Part shown: positions 10,491 to 23,665 of the stretch, piece by piece
Layout: the number at the start of each line of letters is the position of its first letter
How positions within the stretch are numbered: position 1 is the first letter of the stretch
DNA from: Chaetorhynchus papuensis
Lineage: Eukaryota > Chordata > Aves > Passeriformes > Rhipiduridae
Direction of reading: 5' to 3'
NCBI GenBank assembly: GCA_013396525.1
Contig: VWYX01000910.1
Span: 1 to 64,000 of the forward strand
DNA: 64,000 bases
The notes under the pieces: model-generated
The model's input: only the letters and a program-made list of their open reading frames with translations
The model's database searches: none
Told to the model about the DNA's origin: nothing
Translations under genes and position numbers: made by a program

Positions 10491-12029
10491 TGACAGGAGT
10501 CACTTCCAGAGGCTGAATGTTTCTTGTCCTGTTCCCAATCCCCTGGTCCCCTGTCCTGGCACAAGGATTCCAGTTACTTGGCTTCATTAGCATCTGGTTT
10601 CATATCATGGGCTGTAATATTGCAGCATTGGAGCTTCCAGGTCACCAGGGGCTCACCTGGCTGGTGGCTGAAATCTATTTACATAACTCACAGCTCACCC
10701 AAGGATAGCGATTGGGTGATTATCTCTGGCCCTGACTCTTGCTCTTCTTGAGAGGGCCCTACTTCCTTCTTCATCCATCTCTAAGCAAAATGGTCTTGGA
10801 TTTCTTCTTCTGTTCTCAGACTGCTACCAGCCCGAGTTGCTCCTCTGGTTCAGCTGCAGTTTGGGAACAGTGCTCGTTGGTCTGCTTTCCTCCTCTTGCC
10901 CCTGAGAGTGCTGTCTAGTATTGAACTATGTCCAGTAAAGAGTAGCCGGGACCCAACACACTGAAATAAGTTGCTGCTCTCCAGAGTTGCTACACCATCC
11001 TCCTTGCAAATATTCTGTCACTTTATCAGAGTAGTTGCTCAGGGGTGAAATTCCAAACCACTGGAGGAGAGAAATCCTTCAAATACTGGCCCATTTTGTC
11101 CTACATTCCATGCCACTCATTACTATCCACCCTCAGGGCAGATATCTGAAAGGCCTTTTTCAAAATCTCTTTCATAACTCTAAACACGATGTGGACTGCA
11201 CTGGGGAGACCTGGTAAACTTAGCAATAAGGACATGCTTTCCTTAACATCCAAAGGGAATTTAAAATTCTCAAAAGCTGTTATAACAGTCCTGAAAAGAA
11301 GAAAAGGGAGTGAAAAGCTGGGGGAAATCATCCTGCCCTGTTCTCCCCACAGACTGGATACTATTATTAATGAATCCTGAGAACTGGCAACCAAGGCCAG
11401 GGCAGGAAAGCAACACTGAATACACTGACCCCCATTGCCCTTGATGCCCATGTCATAAACTGGTGCCACAGAGTGCAGCAACAAAGCAATCCTGATCCCT
11501 CTCCCTACACTGAAAGAGAACACTGGGAATACATAAAAGACCAGGTACCACACCCACACAGACGAAGCAACGTTGTGACCAGTGGCTCCCTACTTAATAA
11601 AACAAATGCTTAGATCAAAATTGTCTCCAACCCGCTCTGGGTAGATATGTTATATCTCAATCTTTCATGCCTCCCATTGAGTACCAAGGAAGGCTGTCTT
11701 GGTTAAGGACTTGAACTCCACAATTTGATGCTCCCTCTGAGACTCTCCAAACCATGTTTCCCGACCCACCAATTACAAGGAAACAGCAAAATGGCTATTG
11801 AAAACAGAGTTTAAATGGATTTAACCCTATTAAAAGAGAAAGGTGTATGTGGAAAGATGATTTTATCAGTAGGTGATTGTTGTGTCCACATCCCAAATGT
11901 TTCAGTGCACTGCACGAAGAGATGGACAAAATGAAGAAGATGGCTAGAGACAATAAGGAGATTGCTGCTGCACTGGTAACTAACTGGCTAGCAGCAGTTC
12001 TCAAAGCGCTTGGCTAACTAGACTCTTTC
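10491..12029. other. Unassigned, probably ERV-derived
   Basis: The stretch lies between a minus-strand gag-like fragment and an antisense LTR-like block, where the 5' internal part of a minus-strand ERV would be expected. Frames are short and broken, and I cannot assign a product. The open piece at 11101-11559 (minus) has no recognisable motif. Confidence 0.35.
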
Positions 12030-12620
12030 AGACTTTGATAATTGTGGTAAATAAGACCACAATCCGGCTTTTTGTGAACCAAAAAGATGTTTATTGGGAC
12101 AAAAAGCCTAAATTGTTTTGCGGGAATCCACTAAAAGAAAAAGCAACAAAAAGGTGAAAAAGCCCGGGGACGGGATAAGATGCTCCTGGCAGCGGCCTGC
12201 TACCAGAGCCGGGTGTTAGGCAGGCAGTGCCCAGGGTTGTTATTTAGGAAAAAGGGTGGAGGCTGTGCCTGAGCACCGGGCTTCCAACTCGCTGGTCGAG
12301 CTGAAACTGGCACCTTGGGGGCGGTCCTCTGGCTTTTTATGGGGTGTTGACTCCTCCCCAGACCGCCCTGATCCGCCCCTGTCCCACCTCCATGGCAAGC
12401 AGTTATTGGTCGGTGGTATGAGTGAGGTAAGGCCTTCCCGCCAATGGGCTCGCCGTTTTTGAGGGGTTTTGGGGCTGATGTAATTGCCCCGTTTTGGCGG
12501 GAAGGCTCTTCATTAATATTCTACGTTGCCATGGAGCCCAGTGACAGGGGGGCTAAAATTAGAAGTTGACAGTTAGGAAGCCCAGCTTCAGGCACCTCCA
12601 CCCCCATAGGGAAAGGATAG
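12030..12620 (-). mobile_element. LTR-like block, antisense
   Basis: On the minus strand this GC-rich block has an ATAAAAAGCC TATA-like box (complement of 12331-12340) followed about 240 bases later by AATAAA (complement of 12090-12095), the order found in an LTR. The left edge starts TGTGGT and contains a TGTGGT/ACCACA inverted pair. I could not find a convincing right terminus or target-site duplication, so the extent is approximate. Confidence 0.5.
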
Positions 12621-13827
12621 GGGTTTTACAAATCAGGAGTTTAAAACACAAATAAAATGGATTTATATAAGGGAACTTAAAAGAGTACATAGAACAGGTA
12701 TAACATTAACTTTAACAATTTAAGAAAAAGTATTCAACAACTATAACATGGGATAACTGGGGTTAAACACAGGAGCTTGGAACTTGGATTAAACACAGGG
12801 GCTTAGAACTTGGATTTGAACTGGGTTTTTCAGTCTTTTGGGCAGTTTAAACATAAAACACTTTGTAAAAGTCTTTGCTGGATAAAACTGGAACATTGGG
12901 TGGTTGGGACTAACAGGGGATTGACGGGCAAAGGCTCTGATCTTCGGTGAGCCAGGGCGAACCAGAGTGTGCAGGAAGCCATTTTGTTGATCTGTATATG
13001 ACAATAATGACTATAATTGTGATTATTTTAATTTGGATCATTAGCTACTGCATTAAGAGCACCATAATGATATCAGTCTCCATGGTAAAACCCCCTTAAA
13101 CTCCACCTGTGACATCAATGTGCCCTGAAAACAGACATATGCAATTAACATTCCTCATCTGCCTCCTCTCCACGTGTTAGATGTCCCCATAAAATCCTAA
13201 GATGGCACCCCCATCCCTGTTTGTCCACTGCTACTGTTAATTGTTCCTATGATGTTGGTTATAACTGCATGCTTATTGTTCTTATTGTTGATTGATTGTT
13301 CATTGCTAATGGTACTTGGAGAATGATGATCTACAGTAGGCATTGTAACTCAACAACACTGCACCTGCTTTAAACTTTGGAAAGTTTAAAGATACTCCAA
13401 AGATACTGGTCAGATCATGACGGTGGTTCTGGGGTAGAGTGTGGCAGAGGCACCCACTATCCACTCTCTTGGCATTGTCACCGGTGTTGATGCATTGCTG
13501 AGGTAAAGGTCTTCTGGACTGTGCTTGTACTGTCCTTTTATTGTGTACAAATGAGGTGACTTTGATGTGGTGTGTTTTGTCTCCCTCTCTCTTTGGACTG
13601 TAGGAAGAGAGGCCTGTGGGGAGGCTGCAGTCTGACCCATTGCGACAAACGTGAGAACCCTGGAGGATGAAGACATAGTGGATTGAGAAAGGATGAGACA
13701 GAGAATCCAGGTTAAGAACATGGCTGGAGACATCCTCAAAGCAACCTCAGAGCAACACAAGCCCATAGTTTTGACTTCTTCTGTATGAACATGATCTCTC
13801 CATCAACAAACATATGTTCATGGCAAC
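12621..13827. other. No gene recognised
   Basis: AT-rich DNA up to about 13.4 kb, then GC-richer sequence. A minus-strand open piece at 13410-13766 has no recognisable domain. No repeat family is assigned; ERV-derived sequence is plausible given the left neighbour. Confidence 0.35.
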
Positions 13828-13829
13828 CA

Positions 13830-13985
13830 CCCACCATGATATGGGCACTGACACTTGGATGGCACATGCCATGGACCTCTGTGTGACCCACTGTGATATA
13901 GGCACTGCCGGTTGGATGTCATGTGTCACAGGGCCCTTTGTGACCCACCACAATATGGGCACTTTGTGACCTGTCTCTGGTGCCA
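13830..13985. repeat. 57-bp tandem repeat, about 2.5 units
   Basis: The anchor CCCACCATGATATGGGCACT and its variants start at 13830, 13887 and 13944, an exact 57-base period. The third unit breaks off after about 20-40 bases. It lies about 210 bases upstream of the first coding exon of the MROH-like gene. Confidence 0.85.
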
Positions 13986-14196
13986 AATCATCCACCCACA
14001 TAACCCTTGAGGACAGAATAGGACAGGAAGGGACAGAGTGGGGCTGCAAGGAGGCCCTGCATAGCCACCTCGTGTCTTGCTAACCCATATCTTCAGCACT
14101 TTCCCCAGGATATCTCCCACCCCTGTGGCTGAAGCCCTCAAAGCCCAAGCTCCAGCAGGACGGAACAGAGAGAACCCCCAGTGGAGGTTCTCCAGC

Positions 14197-17100
14197 ATGC
14201 CCAAATTGACCTCAGTGAAGGGGAGGGAAAGGGAGGAGGGGGAGGAGGAGGAGGAGGATGATAAAAGCTCTCGGACTGCTCCAGCACAGCAGCCTGAAGA
14301 AGTGGAAGGAGTCCAGCTGCTGCAGGCAGGTAAGTGGCTCAGCTGGGCCATCCCATCCACTGTGGACATCCCCAGGGAAGAAGGGGAAATGGGAATGGGG
14401 CTGATTCTCCCAATAGCCCTGCTCCATCCACTGGGCACCCTCAGCCCCAAGCTGCAGCCCGAGAGACAGGGATTGGTGTCCCCACTAGCCCTTGTCTGAG
14501 AGCTGGCCTTCCTTGGGGACCGAAGGGCTCATCTGTGTTCTCCAGACACTCATGCAGTCCCTCAGCTCTGACTGTGCTTGCTTTTTGCCAAATCCAGTTG
14601 AGAAACACCCAGAAGAGGAGGAGGACACCCATTGCCATTTCCACAGAAGTGCACAGGTACTTGCAGACTTCCCTGCCTGGGCTGGACCTGCTGTTGCTGC
14701 TGAGCCAAGCACTGCTGCAGAGCATGGGATATGACATCCCTCTTTTCCCTGCTCTGAGATTTTTCTGGACTTCCAAAAGCCTATTGATCATGAAGACAAT
14801 ACCATCTTGGTCCCTGAGGGCATGTCAAGTGCTGACTCCTATAAGGTAGAGGATTGTGCTGCAATGCTGGATGAGATCATGGGAAGTGGCAGCACCTCCA
14901 GACTGAAGAATGTAAGTTGTCTATGGCAAGGGCCTGGCCAACCAGCAAATGTGTACATTCTCAAGCTGGGTCTGCTGGGCATCCAAAAGACTTTTAGGAC
15001 AGCACACTGTGCTAGAAAAGGAAGCAGTTCTTGGGGGTAAGCTGGGGAAATGGCTCACTCTAGTGGCACTCCAATTCTCTGCCGTGTCTCCTCCAGGTGC
15101 CGACCATTGTGAGGGACATTTACCAATGGCTATCATTCATCACGGATATATCTATTGAGCACAGGCTGGATAATACCCTGCAGCAGATGACCCTTGCACA
15201 GCCACATGATGTGGTGGTGACCCTCCTGCGGTGCGCCCCATCCTGTGACAGGTACAAGGACCACCTGGCTGGAGGGCTCAGGATTTATCAGCATTAGAGC
15301 CCAGAACCTGCCCCATGTGTGCTGGCAGAAAGAGGAAGATTTTCAGGCTCCTCTGACCCCTCTATTTCCCAGTCACAGCATGTCAGCCTGAGAGCCTGCT
15401 GCCATGCTCCTTCTCTGCCCCTCAAGGCACCATCACTGCTACCCACAGGAACAGTCTGGCTGGGTGCAGCTGGAGAGGGACAATGGGCAGAGCTGGTGAC
15501 CAGCTGGGGAACCCTGCAGCTGCCCAGACCATGGTGTTGTGGCCAAGACTCCACTGACACAGTGTTCTGGGTGTGCAGAGCTGCTGTGACCATGTGGAGG
15601 GTGATTGTCTCCTCAAGCAGAACTGCGGAGAAGGTGCTGCCAGAGCTCCTCTGTGTGCTGGAGGACTGGCCGCTGCACAGCACATCCACCTCCGATAAGG
15701 ACGACTCAGATGTCTTTTCCCTGGCTGTGAGTTTCTGGACTAGACCCAAGCGCATCCTCAAGGGCTGCCTCTCTGGCATCTCTCCATCCTTTCTCCCCCA
15801 CCACTGCAACCCCCGCCTCACATGGTGTGCTAGAAACCTGTGCTAGTGACAGGTTCAGAGGCAGCCAGGTCAGATGCTCCCCCTGTGTCTGCCCTGGCAC
15901 AGAGCAAGGCCTGAGCCTCATCCTCCTACAGTTGGGCCCTGCCACAGAGATATCTCAGTGCTGAGCATGCTCTCTGGCTGTTTTTGGTTTTTTGCAGGCA
16001 ACCAGAGCACTGTGGGAGATCATTCACCTGCCAAGGCGCCCAGAGGTACTGATCATGTATTTTCCCCGTGTCTTTGTGGCCCTGCTCTTCCAAGTTTTCT
16101 CCAGCACAGAACAGATGCCAGTGGAGGTCAAGGCCTTCTGGAGGCAATGCCAGCATGAGCTCTGCCTGCCCACCAACCCCAAAAGGTGTTCCGTCCCAGT
16201 CTTTCTGTCTCTCCCATGCCCCTGAACCTGGAGCCAGGGCTCTCTGCATGACCTGAGCTTTGCTCTGCACACAGGTTTGTGGTGCTGACAGTGAAAGCAC
16301 TGCTCTGCCGTCTGTGGCTGGAGGACGTGGTGTTGGCAGTCGAACGTAAGAGAGGCTGGGACACACTCCTCAACACTGACAGCCACCACTATACAATGGG
16401 TCTTCTGGCCAGGTGAGAGCCCCATTCTCCCCACTCCACCTATTATTTCTCCACAGCCTCTACATAATCCCTGTGATCATGGGTGAGAGGGACTTGTCAC
16501 TGAGGGATGGTGCACACCAGAGTACAAAAGCCTTGAAGGGCTGGGTGCACTGGAGCAGCCACAACCCAAAGTGCCAGCATCTCTTCCTGTGAGGCCTGTG
16601 TTGATGGCACAGAGCAGGAGCTCAGTCTGCAGACAGCCTCACTGAGGACAGCCTGCTGGGAACAGGGAGGTCGCATTGAGGGCTAATGACAGCCTGGGGG
16701 ACAGGAGTGCCCTGTGGGCAGAATGGGTGTTTTTCAGCCTCTTCATTCCTGAAATGAGCCTGCTGGTGTTCAGCTCCACCCTTCTCTTTGCCTGAGGTAG
16801 TGGTGAAAGAAGAGGCCTCTGTGAGTCAGTCCCAGGAGAGGTTTGCCTGCCCTGCTCAGAGTCGACAATATCTTTTCCCCTGCCAGAGCAATGTTCAGGA
16901 TCTCACAGTCCTTGTGTTACCGGATTGCACGCTACCTGTTCAGGCTGCTCCGCAGAGAGGAGGCACGCTGGGAGATCTCTGCCATGGCCTTCCTTGTTGA
17001 GGTGAGCCTGATGGGGAGCACTGCCTTGCCAAGCTGTGTCCCACCACTCTGCCATCTTGGAGATGCAGCTGCAGGGGAGTCCAGTTGGTGAAGGAGTGGC

Positions 17101-19626
17101 AGAAGTTGGGCTCCGCTGTGTGCCCTCTGTCCCTTGTTGCTGGGGTGACATTTATGACACTCTCACTGCTTTGTGTGTTTCAGCTCCTACCTTGCCTTAA
17201 CATAAAGGCATGGCGTGAACGCATTCTACAGCTTTTCCCAATCTACCTACGGAGGGAGTGCAGGGTGATGCGTCTCCTGGTGCTCAGGTGCCTCATGGTG
17301 GTCTCCAAGAGACCCTCTATGGTGAGAAGCAGTCAGCCAGCTGAAGCTGTGCAGGCAGTGTGGGGCTGAGTAACATAGTAGCTTGCACTTGAATGGGCTT
17401 CAGAAGATGGGCAGCTGCTTCCAGCTCTCCTGACTCCCCTCTGGCCTGCCCAGAGCCTTTTGCTTCTTGGCTCTGAGGCAGCAGCATGGGATTGAACTGC
17501 TTGAGTGGTTCCAGCAGTGCAGCCTTTCATGGCTTCACAGCATTGCATTATGTTCCACACAGGCTAAAAAAATGGGAACGCTGACTGACAGTCTCACAGA
17601 GGTGCTGAAGCATGAAGACAGAGAGGTGGTATGGCTGACTCTCACTGTGCTCAGTGATATGCTCCTGAACAGAGATGTGCCAATTGCCAGTTCCTTCGCT
17701 CTGCAGCTGGTTGAGGCACTCCGGCCACACTTTGACAATGTAAGGCTCTGTGCCCCTCACCATAGATGCTGCCAGGAAACTGTTCCCTTGTGGATTTTCA
17801 GTTCCATGCCCAGCTGAGCCCAGAGCAGTCAGTGCTGAGGTTCTTGCTCTCTTCTTTTTCTCCAGGATGACAGCCGCGCGCAGCTGCTCTCCATTCGCCT
17901 CTTTCAAGCAGTGATGGACTTGGTAGAGGAAGAGGGAAAAACACGACTGAACGACTGTGTGCGCCAGAGCCTGCTCCCGCTCTTCTACCACCTGTATGAT
18001 GAGAACCAGTTTGTGGCAGAGGTGAGGACACTGAGCTACTGGTGTCCCCTGTGAGTGGGCTCAGCTGCCTTCTGCTCTAATGCCCCAAAGACCGCAGCAG
18101 TCCTGCCTCCTTCTGGCCTTTGGCTGGTCCTATGCCCTGGAATGCTGTGCCATCTCCCAGTCTGCTGCTCTGCAGGCCTCTTGGGATGCTCTGCTTCAAG
18201 CAACAATATTCCTGAAGAAGGAAAGTCTTGAGCAGCTGCTGGAGACAGAAGACGTGTGGAGGTTTGGCGAGTGCCTGGTAAGGGTGGCCTTAAAGCCTCA
18301 GACTCCATTTGAACAAGCCCTCTGCCCTCAATACCAAGTGTGAGGGGCTGGCAGCTGTGGCCCCTGCCTGCTGCTGCACCAATCACCAACAGCCTGCTCC
18401 CCACACACTACTCCCCTCCGGTGTGTGGCCCAGCAGGCTCTTCTCCAGGCTCCTGTCCCTCCCTGAGCCAGGCTGCCAACAGAGCCCCAGCCCAGCTGTG
18501 CTTTGGCATTGGGACAGCACTGAGGCTCCCTGTGGAGTAACCATCCTTCTGCTCCCTCCAAACCCTGGCACCAGCCAGCTGTTGGCTGGCCATCAGGGGT
18601 GTCCATGCAGCGATGCCAGTCCTGGATGCAAGGGCCACCCATCCAAGGGCAAGAGTCAGTGCCAACCCTTCCCTCTGTCCCCTTGTTCTCTCTCCAGCTG
18701 GAAGAGGAGAGAGACAGAGCAGATGGGTACCTGCGTCAGTCCGTGATGTACCTGCGGAGCCCACAGAAGTCCATGCGAGAGGCAGCCATCAGGCTCACTG
18801 GTGAGCCAAAACCCTCAGGGTCCCTTGCTGCCCTGCTGCAGCTTGGCCCCAGCTCCAGCAGCAGGATTCAGCCCAGTGGGTGTGGCACCCTGGCTATGCC
18901 TCAGGACTCCCTGCCACCCTCTCCCACCCTGGCCCTTGTGCTTTATACATGGCTCAGCCCTGCCAAGGGGAGGAGGACATGTAGCCAGGCTTGCAGCACT
19001 GGTGTTGGTGAGCTGTGCCACTGGGGCGGTGACAGGCTTGGTGTCCCTAGTGCTCAGCAGCTGCCACTTGAGCAGGCAGCAGGAATTGCTCCAGTTCACC
19101 TGTGAGGACAAATGAGGGCAGTGGGATGTCAGAAGGGACAGGCGTGAACACATGAAAGATCCCAGGCAGGGGTCTACTCTTGGTCCACACGAGGGGTGGT
19201 GTGGGCAGAGCAGACAGATTTAAGGGACACATGAGATATTCATGGCAAGCACCTTAGGGCTTATCCTCTTAGTTCCAGCTCCCTTCTGGCCATGGGAAGA
19301 GCTGGGATTGGGTGGGATGGGAAAGGGTAGGGCTGCCCTGACAAGAGGGATTCCTGGGGTCTGCAAATGTCTGGACTCTGACCTTGTCTCTGTTGCTCTC
19401 TATTCCAGCCCTTCAAAGCACAAGTAACTGTAGCTCCTCCATCTCAAACCTTGCAACTCAAACCCTGGACTTTTTAACAACTGCAGAGAGAAATCCTTAC
19501 TCCAGATTGGGGCTGCTGCAAAACCAGCTCCGTGAGACATGGAGGAGGCGAGCTTCTCTCTTGGAAAATGGCTGGCCTTCTCTCCGGCAAAATGTCTGGT
19601 TACGCTTGAAGTCCCTGCACAACTGA
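14197..19626 (+). CDS. Maestro heat-like repeat (MROH-like) family protein, 15 exons
   Basis: Exons: 14197-14329, 14598-14656, 14759-14911, 15097-15251, 15579-15726, 15998-16185, 16275-16412, 16887-17001, 17184-17321, 17563-17739, 17866-18021, 18176-18277, 18698-18800, 19051-19101, 19409-19626. They total 2034 bases (677 codons plus TGA), in phase at every junction with AG/GT borders. The N-terminus is acidic (Glu run near residues 12-22). From exon 4 onward the protein is a chain of amphipathic helices typical of HEAT repeats, with family hallmarks such as LLRCAP, MWR, EDWPL, KRGWDTLL, ARW, VVSKRPSM and LLPLFYHLYDEN, and it ends in a basic R-R-R stretch. HEAT repeats are protein-binding scaffolds; MROH proteins have no known enzyme activity, and the family is greatly expanded in birds. 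The ATG at 14197 is the only good upstream Met in frame. Exons 2-3 are the least certain (the exon 3 acceptor is weak). Which MROH member it is cannot be told here. Confidence 0.88.
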
Positions 19627-20160
19627 TCCCAGGAGCTCTCAGGGCCATCTGAATGGGCAGGAAGTATTAGGTGGCTTCTGGCCTTTCCCAACCCACAGGG
19701 ACAGCTCTTCTCTCAGATCACTTTTCTTCACCCCTTTTAAGGAAACTTTAAATGTAAATATAGGCACTAGATCACAATCTCTTTCCTCCGGCTCCTGCCA
19801 CTCAGAGCCCAATCTGCAGCTGGCACTGCAGCTGCACACTGAGCTATCTGCAGTGATTCTATAGCTCAACACTCCCACCCATGTTTTAATTGAGCATACC
19901 TGCTAATATACTAAGAGGGAAAAAAGAAGTTTCAAGGCATTTAACTACCCCTCTTACATACAGCATTTTAACAAGTAACTAACTTAACAGAATTAAAGCT
20001 AACAAGAACATTGTAGGACAGAAATCTTTATCAGCGTGAAACCACAAGGTTTCTCAAAAGTCAATTACTGATCAAGAGGTTAATCCTTCTCTACTTGTTA
20101 ACATTCTGTGTCAGGCATTCATCTCCATCTAACAGGCCTTAACTGGGACATAAGTTCACA
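19627..20160. other. Downstream flank of the MROH-like gene
   Basis: It presumably includes the 3' untranslated region. I found no canonical AATAAA soon after the stop. Nothing else recognised. Confidence 0.35.
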
Positions 20161-20290
20161 CAGAGAATATTGTGAATTGGAAGGGACCTATGATGATCAC
20201 TGAGGCGAACTCTTTAAATAAATTGCTCATATGGGGATTGAACACATGACCTTGGTGTTATTAGCAAGCTGATTGATTGCATTTGATAAG
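20161..20290 (-). mobile_element. CR1 fragment (CR1-J-like, antisense)
   Basis: Characteristic pieces 'gaattggaagggaccta', 'gatgatcactgaggcgaact' and 'ttgaacacatgaccttggtg' match the 3' region of a passerine CR1 subfamily in reverse orientation. Degraded; edges approximate. Confidence 0.7.
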
Positions 20291-20299
20291 GACAGTAGA

Positions 20300-20745
20300 A
20301 CAGAACAGCATAGCCTTGGAGAAATAAAAATAGGATGTAATTTAGGCAAACAGAAATCATGCAAAACCAGCTAAGCTCTGCAAGACTGACAAAGCAGGAG
20401 TTAAAAACAATATTGTGCTTACTCAAAAGCAGGGGTTGAGAAGCAGCCACCTAAAAAGGACACCAGATTTGGAAGACCACGGAAGAAGACCCTCAAAGAA
20501 CCATATAAGGACTTCCGATAAAGGGTGTGGTTATGTAAAATGAAGTAAAACATATACATCAAGTAAGCAGGGATAGCTAATAAATATGTAAATCAGTGTG
20601 TATGATAAAAACTCTGTTTACCTGACACTGAGGGCAATTAATTAAGAGGAAGGATCCTCTGAGTGACCAGAGTGCTGCAATAAAGAAGGCCTCCTTCTAA
20701 TACTCAAAACTGTTTGTATAAAGTTTTTACCTGGAAAATTTTGCT
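20300..20745 (+). mobile_element. Probable ERV LTR, plus orientation
   Basis: A TATA-like ATGATAAAAAC lies near 20600 and AATAAA at 20679-20684 inside the context GCTGCAATAAAG, which is typical of avian gammaretrovirus-like LTR R regions. It is followed by a T-rich U5-like segment. No target-site duplication was identified and the left edge is a guess. Confidence 0.45.
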
Positions 20746-20819
20746 ATTGTATTTGCTATAAAATGAGCACTGATTTCTTGATGAAGGCTTTTATTATTCC
20801 TCCTGAATAAGTCTTTCTT

Positions 20820-21720
20820 GTTGGAAAGGCTTCTGCCCAGCCTGACAGCTGGTCTTCTACCACCCAGGCATGGGTGGCATGTCCACAGGGTCTCTTTGCA
20901 GTCCCTGAAAAGAGAAATCAGTCCATGGTCACCCTCCTAACTGTGAGCTCAGTCTGCTACTTGAAAACTCATTTCAAGTTGGGCAGCCATTTGTGATTCT
21001 CTTTTGTGGTGGCATAAATTCCCGGAGCTGGCCATATTTTTTGTACTTGGATAACTATTGCCTGTGTCCCTCCATGGGATTTATCATGAAACCATCTAGC
21101 CACAGTGAATAAATATTCTTTGTCAGAATTGCTATTCCCCCAATTGTCCACATCCCATCATCATTTTCAGTTGCCTTTCATTTTATACCACTATATCTGT
21201 TCTTCTGTGGAGCAGTCCTTCTCATACATTATCTTAGGGTCTATCAAATTTGGCATTTCCTCTGGTCAGCCATCAGAGTCACAACAGTACATTATGTCAG
21301 GTGATGTGAAAATCCGTGTTTTTCCCATAACACCCCTGTTGCGTGACATATCCCAAAAGCATACCAAGAATCTGTGCAGATGTTCACAGATTTCCCTCTT
21401 CCCAATGTGTGCTGCATGCATCAAAGCTCCTAGTTCTGCTACTTGTGTGCTCATCCTTGGTGGCAGTGGTTCTGCTTCTGTTACCCGTCCCCAGCTCACC
21501 ACAGCACCCCCAGTCTGCTGCTGCCCTTGCAGGCAGTGGGACGAGCCACCTGCGAATAGAGCTAGATCGGGGTTATATGAGGGAACATCAGCTAAATCAG
21601 TCTGTGCTTTACTCGAAATGTGCATCACTTGCTCACACTGGTGATGTTTTTCTCCATCATCAGGCAGTGCTATTAGGTTTTTGCATTAAAGGTGTTAAGA
21701 TCTTATAAGTCATATCTATG
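20820..21720 (-). mobile_element. Degraded gammaretrovirus-like (ERV1) pol remnant
   Basis: On the minus strand an open piece at 21628-21266 resembles a retroviral RNase H domain (an early Asp followed by G-G-S-S, and a later A-E-L element carrying the Glu). Further downstream, an open piece at 21151-20969 resembles the start of an integrase zinc-binding region with spaced His residues. The order RNase H then integrase, running leftward, is the normal pol order. Stops and frameshifts separate the pieces, so nothing functional remains. The upstream reverse transcriptase was not recognised with confidence. Confidence 0.6.
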
Positions 21721-23540
21721 TGTCTGTTGTGGTGTTAGAACTTTGGGTTCCTCCTGCTGCTGCCACTGAGTTAATACAAGCTAGTGCATCTGCTGCAACT
21801 GTATCTAGTTGCAATCCATCTCTCATAAGGTCTTAATTTCTGCATTACCTCTCCATTAGCTATTCTCTAAGTTCTCAGTTGTCTCAAAGATTTAGTCAAT
21901 TCCCCTAACCTAGGAATCCGTGGCTCTCAAATCCCTCAGCTCTGAGAAAACCTCATGCCTACTTTTTATGATCAGATGTGGGAGCTTAATTATGGCCTCT
22001 CTTCTTTATCATTTATTGCCCCTTCCCCAAAATACAGCGTAAATATTTAACTTTCCTTTTGACACAGCTGAAATGTGGGTGGAGATGCACTCTGTTCCCT
22101 TTCTGCTAGGGCAACACAGTCTAGTATACAACCATTCTCTCTCACCACAATTTGCTAATGACAAGTCATCTACATGAACTGTTTGTACAAGAGCTGATTC
22201 CAGTAATTTCATATCTTAATTGCCATGCATTAAGTGCTAAAGTCTCTGCAGATTCGAGAGGCCTAGCCTACCTCCTAAAGATAAAAACATTTTCTCACTC
22301 ACAATTTTTTTTTAAACAGCAGCTTTTCCTTTCATTTTTCACCACAGGGGCAATACAAAACACTAGACAACAGAGACAGCTTCTTGCTCAGGCAGTACTC
22401 TTTGCATGTGGTCCTCCTGGAAGAAAATGAAACAGTATTCCCCAAGTTAATAGATATAACATTATTTTGAATACTAAAAAGGCTCTCTGCTCCTGTAACC
22501 ACGCCAATAAACCAGGCCACGGAGAACGTCCTTTGTTTATGAATAGCAAATCTTACTACACAACTGCAACAGTTCTCCATATCCTGGAGGAAGTCTTCAA
22601 ATATTATATTTACATGTTTATCATTCTCTTACCTAAAATAAATGTACAGGTAGAAAAATGTGGGTTTATACCTATTTTTTTAAGATATACACAGAATTAC
22701 CACCATTACAAGCAAGTACTAGTCATACACCTTCAAAAATTAAAGCAGCATTTCAGCATAATTTCTGAAGAACCTTCTCTTGGCATGGTATTTCAAATTT
22801 ACTCCACAACAATCAATTCAAATAGTCACAAACAGCTCATGGTTTGAAGCTGAGTGTACCTCTACATCAGACCTTCAAGGGGCCCCTCTTTGAAGAGACT
22901 CTATGTGCACATAGCAGCAATGCAAAGTGAATAACTCCTTCAGTGTGTGTGCTTTCCAGAGGCGTGGTCCATCTGAGCACCAATTGCCTATTTGCTACTT
23001 GCAAAATAAACTCTTGAAGTGTGTTGAAGGAATCACCACACACTAAAACACTGCCTCTTGCACACAACAGAGCACAAGTTTTTAAGTAATTTCCTACTTC
23101 ATCTTTCAAAATGCTTAACAACTCTCCTACCAATCTTTTCTTCCTGTATCAAGTTTAGTTAATCCCTCAAATCATCTGTCAGTGTTCACAGAGCAATGCT
23201 GGGAGATGGGCAGTTCACCTTGGAGACCTGCTGTGGATATGGGTACTGTCTGATGTGGACTTTCCCTTCCCCTGGATGGCCACAAGCTGGTGAGAGCTTA
23301 CTGGGAACTGTCAGAACTCTCCCTGGAGCTCCCGATGGCTTCTCCGGGATGGGTTACATCAGCACACTGGGTGCCTTGCGACACCCGTCTCTGCCGCTCT
23401 GGATTTGGGCATTTGAATTCATCTTCCCACTCCAGTTGATGAAGAGCAGCAGAGATCATGAACCATCTGTTCTGAACAGCTTTTTCCTGGTGTTTAGGAC
23501 TGACTGACCCATGTTCAACAGCTGACCCTAAACTTCAACC
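21721..23540. other. Unassigned, probably ERV-derived in part
   Basis: Short broken frames on both strands (for example minus 22212-22009 and minus 23133-22867) without recognisable domains. The left part adjoins the minus-strand pol remnant and may be its continuation. No host gene seen. Confidence 0.35.
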
Positions 23541-23544
23541 CCTC

Positions 23545-23665
23545 TGCATGCCTTATGAGGGACCCCATTCCCTGCGTGCCTTACGAGGGGCCTCAGCCTC
23601 TCCTGCACACCTTACAGGTGACCTCAGTCCCCTGTGCAACTTGGGAGAGACCCTAAAAACCCCTT
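23545..23665. repeat. Degenerate 28-31 bp tandem repeat, four units
   Basis: Anchors TGCATGCCTTATGAGGG, TGCGTGCCTTACGAGGG, TGCACACCTTACAGGTG and TGTGCAACTTGGGAGAG start at about 23545, 23573, 23604 and 23633. A possible fifth, more diverged unit follows near 23672. Confidence 0.75.
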
